In this document: piece by piece, positions 43,300 through 49,919 of the stretch | Numbering within the stretch: the first letter of the stretch is position 1 | How the letters are laid out: every line of letters starts with the position of its first letter | From: Botrimarina sp964353155 | Lineage (GTDB): Bacteria; Planctomycetota; Planctomycetia; Pirellulales; Lacipirellulaceae | NCBI GenBank assembly: GCA_964353155.1 | Contig: CAYGUP010000016.1 | Span: 6,241-70,240 of the forward strand | Direction of reading: 5' to 3' | DNA length: 64,000 nucleotides | Position numbers and translations under genes: made by a program | The notes under the pieces: generated by a model | Seen by the model: only the letters and a program-made list of their open reading frames with translations | What the model was told of the DNA's origin: nothing | Database searches by the model: none

Positions 43300-43320
43300 T
43301 GGAGGCGGCGGGAATCGAAC
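43300..43320 (-). other. Putative attachment site: 3'-end fragment of a tRNA or tmRNA gene
   Basis: On the minus strand this reads GTTCGATTCCCGCC followed by GCCTCCA, which is the T-loop, 3' T-stem and acceptor 3' half of a tRNA or tmRNA. The upstream sequence (CCTTCTC) cannot form the other half of the T stem, so the RNA gene is not complete here. Such 3'-end remnants are the usual scar (att) of a tyrosine-recombinase integration event. Everything to its right in the window is accessory in character. Confidence 0.65.
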
Positions 43321-43346
43321 GAGAAGGACTGTTGCCCGAAGGCGTT

Positions 43347-43541
43347 ATGCAGCAAGGATTTAGGGAATCGGCGGACAAGGTGTCTCCATTATGTCTCCAC
43401 TCAGAGTGCAACGATAGGCAGCGATTGGCACTTGACGACGCGATCCTTCGACGCGTCATTCGTTGCTGGCCGGCGCTTAGCGACGACACGCGAACGGCGA
43501 TCGACGCGATCATCGTTGATCACTTGCTGTTCGATGAATGA
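43347..43541 (+). CDS. Small protein near the attachment site
   Basis: An ATG at 43347 (or a GTG at 43380) gives 64 (or 53) residues ending in LDDAILRRVIRCWPALSDDT and then RTAIDAIIVDHLL. This C-terminal pattern (ILRRVI-x-WPAL-x-x-x-x-R-x-A-I) is well formed as two amphipathic helices and I believe similar short ORFs occur beside integrase genes in planctomycetes, although I cannot verify it here. It lies 27 bases inside the island border. It may be genuine or the tail of a decayed gene. Confidence 0.4.
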   Translation: MQQGFRESADKVSPLCLHSECNDRQRLALDDAILRRVIRCWPALSDDTRTAIDAIIVDHLLFDE

Positions 43542-43585
43542 GCGGATGAGCGTTGAAGTAGATGAGCACCGCCCAAGTGTCCAGT

Positions 43586-44140
43586 CTACTGGCCCTCATC
43601 GATCTCCATCTCTTCGTAATGCCTCCACCAATCGCTCACCGGATCATCGGCGGGGGGAACAAATCGGGCGAAGCGAGCGATAGCCCGAATGGCTGCGTTG
43701 ATTTCGACTTCCGAAAGCCCTGCCGTTTCCGCCCATTGCCGGATGAGTTCGGCCGTCGAGACGACGGCGATCCCTTCTTCCGTCGCGATGCGGCGTGCTT
43801 TCTTGTCATCGGTGGCGAGCTTCCACACGCGTGCCTTGGCGACCGCAAGGCTGCTTGCTTCGCCGTCGTCCAGGTCACGGGCGTACGCCACCATAAGCTC
43901 ATACTCTCGTGCGGAGAGGTCGCATTGCGTCAGCAGGCCTTGCTCGATCGCGCTTGATAAATCGATCTGGGAAGGCAGTAGGCAACCGGGGTTTTCCGGG
44001 TCGTCTGCTCGGATGCCCAAGGACTCTTTGCGGACTTGCGGCGTAACGTGCACGCCACCGATGGCGGCCAGGACATCAAGGGGCCTCTGCGATCCGTAGA
44101 GGTTGATGATCGTGCAAGCATCGACGATTTTGTCGCTCAT
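43586..44140 (-). CDS. PIN-domain nuclease (VapC-like effector)
   Basis: The 184-residue protein begins KIVDACTIINLYGS, with the first PIN aspartate at Asp7. Later acidic positions of the family follow: Glu39, Glu94 in DDGEASSLAVAKA, and Asp111/Asp112 in LATDDKKARRIA. The last ~50 residues (SEVEINAAIRAIARFARFVP) are helical and extend beyond a minimal PIN domain. PIN proteins are metal-dependent RNases. The usual small VapB-type antitoxin is absent; instead the gene lies 46 bases after an XRE-ImmA/IrrE gene in what looks like a four-gene operon. An effector role in that cluster is inferred. Confidence 0.8.
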   Translation of the reverse strand: MSDKIVDACTIINLYGSQRPLDVLAAIGGVHVTPQVRKESLGIRADDPENPGCLLPSQIDLSSAIEQGLLTQCDLSAREYELMVAYARDLDDGEASSLAVAKARVWKLATDDKKARRIATEEGIAVVSTAELIRQWAETAGLSEVEINAAIRAIARFARFVPPADDPVSDWWRHYEEMEIDEGQ

Positions 44141-44186
44141 TGATCTTCCCTGACGCTAGGCGTCGTAGCGGCGCTCCCTCGCCTTC

Positions 44187-45401
44187 TTAGTTGTTCTCGC
44201 CTAGCAGCGAAAAATCGAAGTCCAGTTGAACCTGGCTCGGCTCGCCGTCGTCGCCGGTGATCGTCGTCGCCAAGTGCTTCTCGACGATTTCGCGAGCGTC
44301 AACGCGCCCGCATCGCAGCACGTCGGCGAGCTGGCCCTCGCTTAGGTGGCTCGCCGCGTACGCTTGCACCGCAAGAAAGACGTAGCGGTCCGAAAAACGC
44401 TCATCGGTCTGCGGGTGCTTGTCCAAACGAAGGGCTTCGGCTGCCTTCTTTGGACTGAATTTGGATCGTTTGAGGTGGTCGCGGATGCCCTTCGGGATAA
44501 GACGCAGGGACTCCAACCGCAGCGTCATCGCCTCGACCGAGACGAAGAAGTAGTGGCTCAGGCGGCAAAGGTCCGCGATCTGAAAATCGTTGCTCTGCCC
44601 GGCGATCTGATGGAACCTGCGGCGGACGGAGTTCGCCGGCATGAGGAAGGCGATCGCAAAGGCTTCGGCAAAGCGTTCGCCGGCGGGTTTTCGCGCATCG
44701 GCCGTGGTGTAGTCGATGCCGGGCTTGTAACGCTCCGTAATCAGGTGGCCGTACTCGTGGACCATGGTCGCCCGCCGCCGCTCGGGAGGATGCTTGCGGT
44801 TGACAGCGATCACGCCCCCGAAGTCGTCGGAATAGGCGAATAGGCCAGCGACTCGCGAAGGCAGGTCTTCGTACAGAATCCGTAGCCCAACCTCGATCTC
44901 AAGCAGCGTGCGGAGGTGGATCACCGGCTGATCGCCCAGCCCGAGCCGCCGCCGTTCTTGATCGGCGATGTCTTCAGCCAACTGCAGTGGGTCCGCTCCG
45001 CCCAAGCGAACCTCGGGGGGGTAATTCGGCACGAGGGGCGACTTAACAAGCCGCTCAAGACGACAGTAGTCCTCCGCAAACTTCTGCATGGAGGCGATCG
45101 GGCCGTTGAGGCCGTCCGCGTCCGTGAGCGGCTCACCGACCGCTGCCCGAAGGTGTGGCTGGAGGTCGGAGACCGGCGCCCCTTCGCGAACCAATTCGTG
45201 GACGGAACGCCCATAGAACGACGCGAGCGAAACGATTTCGTCTGGTTTTGCCTCCCGCGTCCCTTTTTCAATGGCGATGAGCGTCGGCCGGCTGCAACCA
45301 AGGTGCTGCGCCGCCGCTTCTTGCGTGATCCCCCGTGACTTCCGGGCTTCCGTTAGCCGCTTACCGAGCAGTATCGGGTTGATTGGGTCGGTCTTGTACA
45401 T
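44187..45401 (-). CDS. XRE-family HTH plus ImmA/IrrE metallo-endopeptidase
   Basis: The ATG at 45401 has GGGAG upstream and gives 404 residues. Residues ~10-65 are an XRE helix-turn-helix (RLTEARKSRGITQEAAAQHL, GCSRPTLIAIEKGTRE). Residues ~150-290 form the ImmA/IrrE (DUF955) zinc protease with HEYGH at 215-219 and FAEAFAIAFLMP for the third ligand helix. The C-terminal ~110 residues include a second HTH-like part. Such proteins cleave repressors in response to stress or DNA damage. Here it sits between a QueC-like gene and a PIN nuclease gene, so it could be the sensor/switch of that operon. Confidence 0.85.
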   Translation of the reverse strand: MYKTDPINPILLGKRLTEARKSRGITQEAAAQHLGCSRPTLIAIEKGTREAKPDEIVSLASFYGRSVHELVREGAPVSDLQPHLRAAVGEPLTDADGLNGPIASMQKFAEDYCRLERLVKSPLVPNYPPEVRLGGADPLQLAEDIADQERRRLGLGDQPVIHLRTLLEIEVGLRILYEDLPSRVAGLFAYSDDFGGVIAVNRKHPPERRRATMVHEYGHLITERYKPGIDYTTADARKPAGERFAEAFAIAFLMPANSVRRRFHQIAGQSNDFQIADLCRLSHYFFVSVEAMTLRLESLRLIPKGIRDHLKRSKFSPKKAAEALRLDKHPQTDERFSDRYVFLAVQAYAASHLSEGQLADVLRCGRVDAREIVEKHLATTITGDDGEPSQVQLDFDFSLLGENN

Positions 45402-45415
45402 CCTGTCTCCCTGGG

Positions 45416-46780
45416 CTAAGCCGCCGCGCTCCGCGCGTCGATCCATTCCGTCCAGTGGCAACCGTTCCGTCTTCCTTGACGGATAAATGCGGCCCAGCCG
45501 TCGGCGTAGCGTCGGAAGAGGTCCGCGAACACTCTGTTGTCCCCGCCCGCGTTAAGAACACCGGCTCTCCGAAGATGCGAGGCCACGTAAGCCGGCAGGC
45601 CGGTGTCGAAATTGGCGTTGATAGCGTCAACGAGATTGAGGAAGGCGACGAGCGGGCGAGCCTCCTTCTCGGCGAGCACGACACTTGGGTCGAGCACGTC
45701 GATCTTGTAACCGTGTGCCGGGTCATCAATTCCCGCCGCGGTAAGCGCGACCCGGCGGAATAAGCAGGCGGGGCAGACGCCACATTGGCGGTGCCCCTTG
45801 CCCGCCTCGTTCCGCACGGGGTAGTGGACGCACGAGACGGTCTCCCGCGCGAGGTCGCCAAGCTGACCATCGTGCAGCGCCCGCACCACTTCCGCTTTGG
45901 TCTGATAGGCGAACGGCAGCGAAAGGCGAAACGGCTTGTCGAAGACGCGGCTCGCAATCTCGCTCATGAGACCAAGCGCGTAAGGGTTCATGCCGCGGGT
46001 CGCTTGAGACCCCCGCATGCTTCCCATGAGTGGCGTGTTGAACGCGCCGATGCCGGATTCAAAGGCCTCTAAAGAAGACTGGCCGTTGCTTGCCGCTACG
46101 ACGAGCCCAACCGATGCGAACAGGAAGGACCGCGTCCGTTGACTGGGTTCTCGTTTACGGCTTCGCTCCGATCGCCGAAACTCGAAGGGCACGGCGATTG
46201 GCGATAGCCGTCCGTTGAAGTGCTTCTGGAGCACCGTGAGCTGGCTCCGCGTTTGACTACCGATGTCGCGGCGATGGACGACCGTAACAGGGGTCATCCG
46301 CGGAGAGTCGTCCGAGCGCAGGCGAGCAACGAGGCCAGCGGCGGAATCAAGCCCACCGCTGTACAGACAAGCGACTTCATCGTGATGGAACGACTCACTC
46401 AGGTACCGTCGGCTGTCCGGGCGCCGGCTTGGACCGGGCAGCAGCTGAAGCGTCCAAGAGTCGCCGGAGAGAAACGTAACCAGCCGATAGAGCAACTCGG
46501 CAACCGCTTCGCCACTCCAGAAGTGATGATCGAGAACGGGTAGCGTGAGATGGATTGCCCGCCGCCACTGTCGATCTCGCATCACGGCCAGGTCGGCGAC
46601 GTAGACGGCGGACGCGATCTGGAGCAGGTCAAGCCAACGCGCGGGCACGGGCTGTCCGTATCGATCCCTCAAGCACAGGTCGTCGAGCCAGTAATCCCGC
46701 CCTCGACCGTAGGTGAAAGCTCTTGGTCCATCCCAGGATGACGAGGAGACCACGATCGTGTGGTGTTTTATCGCCGACAT
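45416..46780 (-). CDS. QueC-like PP-loop ATPase (7-cyano-7-deazaguanine synthase-like)
   Basis: This 454-residue protein has a ~135-residue N-terminal extension, then the PP-loop ATP-binding motif VACLYSGGLDSAAGL (residues ~137-150), then PFAYQTKAEVVRAL. A zinc-binding cysteine set follows (SCVHYP, then RQCGVCPACLFRR; C-x15-C-x2-C-x2-C), as in QueC. Housekeeping QueC is about half this length, so this belongs to the long QueC-like group. Related long QueC-like proteins work in Qat (QatC) and type IV CBASS (Cap9) defence. Neither Qat partners (QatA, QatB, QatD) nor a CD-NTase is present. It starts 2 bases after the upstream gene's stop and ends 14 bases before the XRE-protease gene. Confidence 0.8.
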   Translation of the reverse strand: MSAIKHHTIVVSSSSWDGPRAFTYGRGRDYWLDDLCLRDRYGQPVPARWLDLLQIASAVYVADLAVMRDRQWRRAIHLTLPVLDHHFWSGEAVAELLYRLVTFLSGDSWTLQLLPGPSRRPDSRRYLSESFHHDEVACLYSGGLDSAAGLVARLRSDDSPRMTPVTVVHRRDIGSQTRSQLTVLQKHFNGRLSPIAVPFEFRRSERSRKREPSQRTRSFLFASVGLVVAASNGQSSLEAFESGIGAFNTPLMGSMRGSQATRGMNPYALGLMSEIASRVFDKPFRLSLPFAYQTKAEVVRALHDGQLGDLARETVSCVHYPVRNEAGKGHRQCGVCPACLFRRVALTAAGIDDPAHGYKIDVLDPSVVLAEKEARPLVAFLNLVDAINANFDTGLPAYVASHLRRAGVLNAGGDNRVFADLFRRYADGWAAFIRQGRRNGCHWTEWIDARSAAA

Positions 46781-46782
46781 AG

Positions 46783-47388
46783 TTATCCCAGCCTTTTCAG
46801 CAACGATTCGTTAAGCATCTGCTCGGTGCTACTGAACGAAGGGCTGGCCTTATCGCTCGTCCGGGACCGTGCTTTGGGCTCCCAGTCGGGGTTTGAAGCC
46901 AGCTTTTCAGCGATGCGACGGACGATCTCCGAGCGTCTGGCGATCAGCGAGGTTTCCAATCGGTCGCGGGCCTCGGTGATCGTGATTGGGGGATCGCAAG
47001 TCGTGGCGAGCGTCGGCACGTCGTAAAGGCAGTTCCCCAGCATCTGGTCGAAGGCCTCACCGAGGCGCTGCTCCAGTGAGCCCTGCCCTCGCGATGCTTC
47101 AGCGAAGAGGTCGGCGACAAGCGGGTCGCCGCCCCAATCCGACAGCAAACGATCGAGTTGCTGAGGTTGGTCGAGCGACCGGATCATGCCGGGTAGGTCG
47201 CCGTCCTTCTTCACGTCTCGTAGCGCCTGACAGAACACGCGGTCCACTTCGGCGGCGATGACGTCCGAATCGACCTTGGCGGCAACGGCGCGGGCGAGGG
47301 CACGCCACTTTCGGGCTTTCGATGCGTCGAGCTGTTCGTTCTCGGCCACTGGTTTGGTCCTCCGTGCCCGCCTTTGCTTTTTTGACAT
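46783..47388 (-). CDS. Hypothetical protein, first gene of the QueC-like operon
   Basis: This 201-residue protein has a strongly basic N terminus (SKKQRRARRTKP) followed by largely helical, charged sequence (KWRALARAVAAKVDSDVI, EQRLGEAFDQMLGNCLYDV) and an N-terminally typed PTLATTCDPPITITEARDRL segment. I do not recognise the family. The ATG at 47388 lies only about 5 bases after the transcription start predicted from the TTGACA/GATAAT promoter at 47400-47427, so the message may be almost leaderless. It ends 2 bases before the QueC-like gene. It could be the substrate or adaptor of the QueC-like enzyme; this is conjecture from gene order. Confidence 0.65.
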   Translation of the reverse strand: MSKKQRRARRTKPVAENEQLDASKARKWRALARAVAAKVDSDVIAAEVDRVFCQALRDVKKDGDLPGMIRSLDQPQQLDRLLSDWGGDPLVADLFAEASRGQGSLEQRLGEAFDQMLGNCLYDVPTLATTCDPPITITEARDRLETSLIARRSEIVRRIAEKLASNPDWEPKARSRTSDKASPSFSSTEQMLNESLLKRLG

Positions 47389-47399
47389 TCTCCACGAGT

Positions 47400-47427
47400 A
47401 TTATCGGCTGGAGTGTGACATTGTCAA
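47400..47427 (-). promoter_or_regulatory. Sigma-70-type promoter of the QueC-like operon
   Basis: On the minus strand TTGACA (47422-47427) and GATAAT (47400-47405) are separated by 16 bases. The expected start is near 47393, 5 bases before the first ATG. The 9-mer ATTGTCAAC occurs at 47420-47428 and again at 47452-47460 on the plus strand, a possible operator pair for the XRE protein of the operon. Confidence 0.6.
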
Positions 47428-47489
47428 CAAGTAGGGCAGAGCTGCTGGCAAGATTGTCAACCGACGGGGGTTGGTGTCCTGTCATTGCG

Positions 47490-47647
47490 TTCCCGTACGG
47501 GAAATTTCCGCCGGTTTGTAGCGGTTCTTCCTTCGAAGAATGTGGGTGTCAGACAATGGATTCCCGTACGGGAGCAAAATGCTTGCTTGAACTGAAGATT
47601 CTGGGCTAATATTGCTGAAGAAGGAGTATCAATTCCCGTACGGGAAT
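47490..47647. promoter_or_regulatory. Three palindromic TTCCCGTACGGGAA operators upstream of hipB
   Basis: The 14-bp palindrome TTCCCGTACGGGAA is found at 47490-47503, at 47561-47574 (13 of 14) and at 47633-47646 (extended to ATTCCCGTACGGGAAT). The centres are 71 and 72 bases apart. The third site lies 17 bases before the hipB ATG and overlaps the likely early transcribed region; a possible promoter is TTGCTT (about 47583-47588) with TAATAT at 47607-47612. They are probably bound by HipB. Confidence 0.75.
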
Positions 47648-47663
47648 AAAAGGATGCAAGGTA

Positions 47664-47894
47664 ATGAACTCAGAACCTACCGAGACCGTTGGTCAGTACG
47701 TTCGGGACCGCCGGAAGGCGGCCGGGATGACGCAGCGCGACCTGGGGGAGCTGGCGGGGGTCGGAACACGGTTCATCTCCGACCTGGAGCGCGACAAACC
47801 GACGGTGCAGGTCGATGCGGTGAACCGGGTGCTTGCCGTCTTCGGCAAACGGCTTGGACCGATCGACATGCCTCGGGAAGGCGGTGCGGCATGA
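47664..47894 (+). CDS. hipB: HipB-like XRE-family antitoxin/repressor
   Basis: This 76-residue protein has a helix-turn-helix of the XRE type: TVGQYVRDRRKAAGMTQRDL, ELAGVGTRFISDLERDKPTV, followed by the strand-like QVDAVNRVLAVFGKRLGPID that mediates dimerisation in HipB. AAGG precedes the ATG. Three palindromic operators lie upstream. It overlaps the next gene by ATGA. In HipBST systems HipB binds DNA and recruits the other components; by analogy it is the DNA-binding part of this locus. Confidence 0.88.
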   Translation: MNSEPTETVGQYVRDRRKAAGMTQRDLGELAGVGTRFISDLERDKPTVQVDAVNRVLAVFGKRLGPIDMPREGGAA

Positions 47895-48280
47895 GCACGC
47901 GACACGCGGTCGTTCGGATCGATGGCGAGCGGGTCGGCACGCTGACCGAAGCGGGTCGCGAGGTGAGCTTCGCCTACGAAGCCCGGTGGATCGGCCGCGG
48001 GGACGCAAAGCCGGTTTCCCTGACACTGCCTCTTCGTAGCGATCCCTACGTGACCGTCGGGCTGCATCCCTTCTTCGAGAACCTGTTGCCCGAAGGCTGG
48101 TTGCTGGAGATCGCGACCAGCAAGCTGAAAATCTCGAAGGACGACGCCTTCGGTTTGCTGGTGGCGACCTGCGCCGACTGCGTTGGGGATGTCGAGATCG
48201 TGACGGATGATGAGCATCAGCAACACGAAGCCAACGAGGATCACCCACAGCAGGGTGACGAAGCGGAGGCCGGATCATGA
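47891..48280 (+). CDS. hipS: HipS-like protein (HipA N-subdomain 1)
   Basis: The ATG at 47891 overlaps the hipB stop. The 129-residue protein matches the N-terminal subdomain of HipA kinases, which in HipBST loci is a separate gene: VRIDGERVGTLTEAGREVSF, AKPVSLTLPLRSDPYVT, then HPFFENLLPEGWLLEIATSK and FGLLVATCADCVGDVEIV. The final ~25 residues are unusually acidic and His/Gln-rich (DDEHQQHEANEDH). In E. coli HipBST, HipS rather than HipB neutralises the kinase. It overlaps hipT by ATGA, so synthesis of the three proteins is coupled. Confidence 0.85.
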   Translation: MSTRHAVVRIDGERVGTLTEAGREVSFAYEARWIGRGDAKPVSLTLPLRSDPYVTVGLHPFFENLLPEGWLLEIATSKLKISKDDAFGLLVATCADCVGDVEIVTDDEHQQHEANEDHPQQGDEAEAGS

Positions 48281-49203
48281 CCGCCTGCCGCGTTTGCCTG
48301 GAGCAGCTGGAAGGCCCAGACACCTACCACAAGAAGTGCCTCAAAGCGCTCTTTGATACCGGGCGTTTGCCGCGACTGGACATCGACACCGGCAAGCTGC
48401 ACACCGCCGCGCTCGCTATGGTCGGCCACACGTCGCTGTCGGGAATTCAGAAGAAGATATCGTTGGGCCTCGACGCGAAGAAGGCGGCGCTCACGGTGGT
48501 CGCCGAGGGAGGCGCCTACATACTCAAACCGCAAACCGGGACCTACCCCGCGATCCCGGAGAACGAGCACGTCACGACGCGGCTGGCGGAGTTGGTCGGC
48601 ATCGAGACCGCTCCGTCGGGGCTGGTCGAGCTATCCGACGGCACGCTCGCCTTCATCGTTCGCCGCTTCGATCGCCTTCCCGACGGCCGGAAGGTCCACC
48701 AGGAAGACTTTTGTCAGCTGGCCGAAGAACCGCCCAAGCACAAGTACCAAGGCTCGGCAGAGCTGTGCATCAAGCTGGTGAAGCGATACGCGAGCGAGCC
48801 GTTGATCGAGTTGCTGAAGCTCTATCGCTTGCTTGTCTTCACCTGGTGGAGCGGCAACGGCGATATGCATCTCAAGAACTTCTCGCTGCTGATCGACGAG
48901 AACGGGATCGTCCGCTTGACGCCAGCGTACGACTTGGTGTCGACGCACTTGGTTATCGAGAACGACCCCCTCGCCCTGACCGTAGGCGGCAAAGACCAGA
49001 AGCTCGCCCGCGGGGATTGGCTGCGTCTGGCGGAATACGCGGGATTGCCCCGCAAGCCCGCCGAACGGGTGCTCGCCGAACAAGCGGCGGCGACGCCCGA
49101 CGCGATCGAACTGATTGGGCGGAGCTGGCTTAGCGAAGAACACCGCGATGCTTACGTCGGGTTGATCCAAGAGAGAACCGAACGCATCGCGTCGTCTGCC
49201 TAG
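48277..49203 (+). CDS. hipT: HipT-like serine/threonine kinase toxin
   Basis: This 308-residue kinase lacks the HipA N-subdomain 1, which is encoded by the preceding gene. It begins with a cysteine-containing segment (CRVCLEQLEG, then YHKKCLKALF). The Gly-rich loop is GHTSLSGIQKKISL, with the two autophosphorylatable serines at about 53 and 55 in an S-L-S arrangement. The catalytic loop is GNGDMHLKNFSLL and the metal-binding Asp lies in LTPAYDLVS. HipT of E. coli phosphorylates TrpS; the target here is not known. Together with 47664-48280 this is a complete tripartite HipBST locus. Confidence 0.9.
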   Translation: MTACRVCLEQLEGPDTYHKKCLKALFDTGRLPRLDIDTGKLHTAALAMVGHTSLSGIQKKISLGLDAKKAALTVVAEGGAYILKPQTGTYPAIPENEHVTTRLAELVGIETAPSGLVELSDGTLAFIVRRFDRLPDGRKVHQEDFCQLAEEPPKHKYQGSAELCIKLVKRYASEPLIELLKLYRLLVFTWWSGNGDMHLKNFSLLIDENGIVRLTPAYDLVSTHLVIENDPLALTVGGKDQKLARGDWLRLAEYAGLPRKPAERVLAEQAAATPDAIELIGRSWLSEEHRDAYVGLIQERTERIASSA

Positions 49204-49237
49204 CGGGCCGCTCGCGGAGGAGGTTCGTCATTTTTGA

Positions 49238-49270
49238 CGCGATCCTTGTACTCTGAGTACAAGGATCGCG
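49238..49270. terminator. Perfect 16-bp inverted repeat between convergent genes
   Basis: CGCGATCCTTGTACTC (49238-49253) is followed after one base by its exact complement (49255-49270). It lies between the stop of hipT and that of the convergent DUF3841 gene. T runs are weak on both sides, so it may be a bidirectional terminator or a protein-binding palindrome. Confidence 0.55.
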
Positions 49271-49298
49271 TATCTGCTAACGACGGGCCGCGTCCGGT

Positions 49299-49895
49299 TC
49301 AACGCGCCACGAACTTCGTCACGCGGCACACGTCCTCGATCCGCAGCGTCCACATGACCCCCTGGATCATCTTTTCTGAACGCTTCGCCGAGAGCGAGCG
49401 GTTGTACCAATCGAGGTCGAAGCAGCGCTCCCAGCTCGCGACGATCTGCGCGTGCAGGTCGGGATCGGGCAGCGGCTTCGTTTGGTAGAAGCTCATGTCG
49501 CGCGAGCGGACGAGCCTCTCGAACCGCTCGCCCTCGGCCACTACGCGTGGCAGGTACCAGTAGTTGAGCACGTAGTGCCATTGCTCGAAGTCGGACAGCA
49601 GCACCCGCCCGGGATCGACATCCAGCTCAAGACGGACGCCCCGCTCGCCCCGGGGCAAGTGGCCCGTCGCCCGCAGGTCGGGGATCGGCCGCTCGGCGTT
49701 TCTCCATTGCCGCCAAACCCAGATCGGCGTGGTCACGCCGCGAGGGGGCGGCCCGGCCCGCTGAGCGAGCTGCTCGGTCATCCACTGGTAGGCGTTCTGC
49801 CAGGACGCTTCGACGTGGGATGCGTCGGCGTGCCAAACGCCGTCTCGCTCCAGCTTCGTCAGCACATCCGGGGTTTGGATCGTCCAGACCTTCAT
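49299..49895 (-). CDS. DUF3841 family protein
   Basis: The 198-residue protein starts KVWTIQTPDVLTKLERDGVW, the recognisable opening of DUF3841. Conserved parts follow: AYQWMTEQLAQR, PIWVWRQWRNAERPIPDLR, and the Trp-rich FEQWHYVLNYWYLPR. The C-terminal part (ASWERCFDLDW, then KMIQGVMWTLRIEDVCRVTKF) is also family-like. The function is unknown; members are scattered on mobile DNA. It lies 24 bases downstream of the LRR gene on the same strand, so the two may be co-transcribed. Confidence 0.8.
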   Translation of the reverse strand: MKVWTIQTPDVLTKLERDGVWHADASHVEASWQNAYQWMTEQLAQRAGPPPRGVTTPIWVWRQWRNAERPIPDLRATGHLPRGERGVRLELDVDPGRVLLSDFEQWHYVLNYWYLPRVVAEGERFERLVRSRDMSFYQTKPLPDPDLHAQIVASWERCFDLDWYNRSLSAKRSEKMIQGVMWTLRIEDVCRVTKFVAR

Positions 49896-49919
49896 GTCGT
49901 CACTCTATCCGCCCGGGCG

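Larger units (their letters stand above)
42986..43346. other. Boundary segment between chromosomal core and accessory island
   Basis: This contains no convincing gene. It holds a tandem 12-bp repeat (43153-43209), a strong hairpin terminator (43266-43298) and a tRNA/tmRNA 3'-end fragment (43300-43320). Confidence 0.6.

Noticed and set aside
43300..43320. Complete tRNA gene on the minus strand
   Set aside because: Only the T-loop and 3' acceptor half can be formed; the neighbouring bases do not complete the T stem or any other arm.
45416..46780. Housekeeping QueC for queuosine synthesis
   Set aside because: It is about twice the usual length, has no queD/queE/queF neighbours and lies in a mobile island; a defence-type QueC-like protein fits better.
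47490..47647. Possible CRISPR-like array of three repeats
   Set aside because: The repeats are short palindromes with ~57-base spacers in a promoter region, there are only three, and no cas gene is near; operators explain them better.
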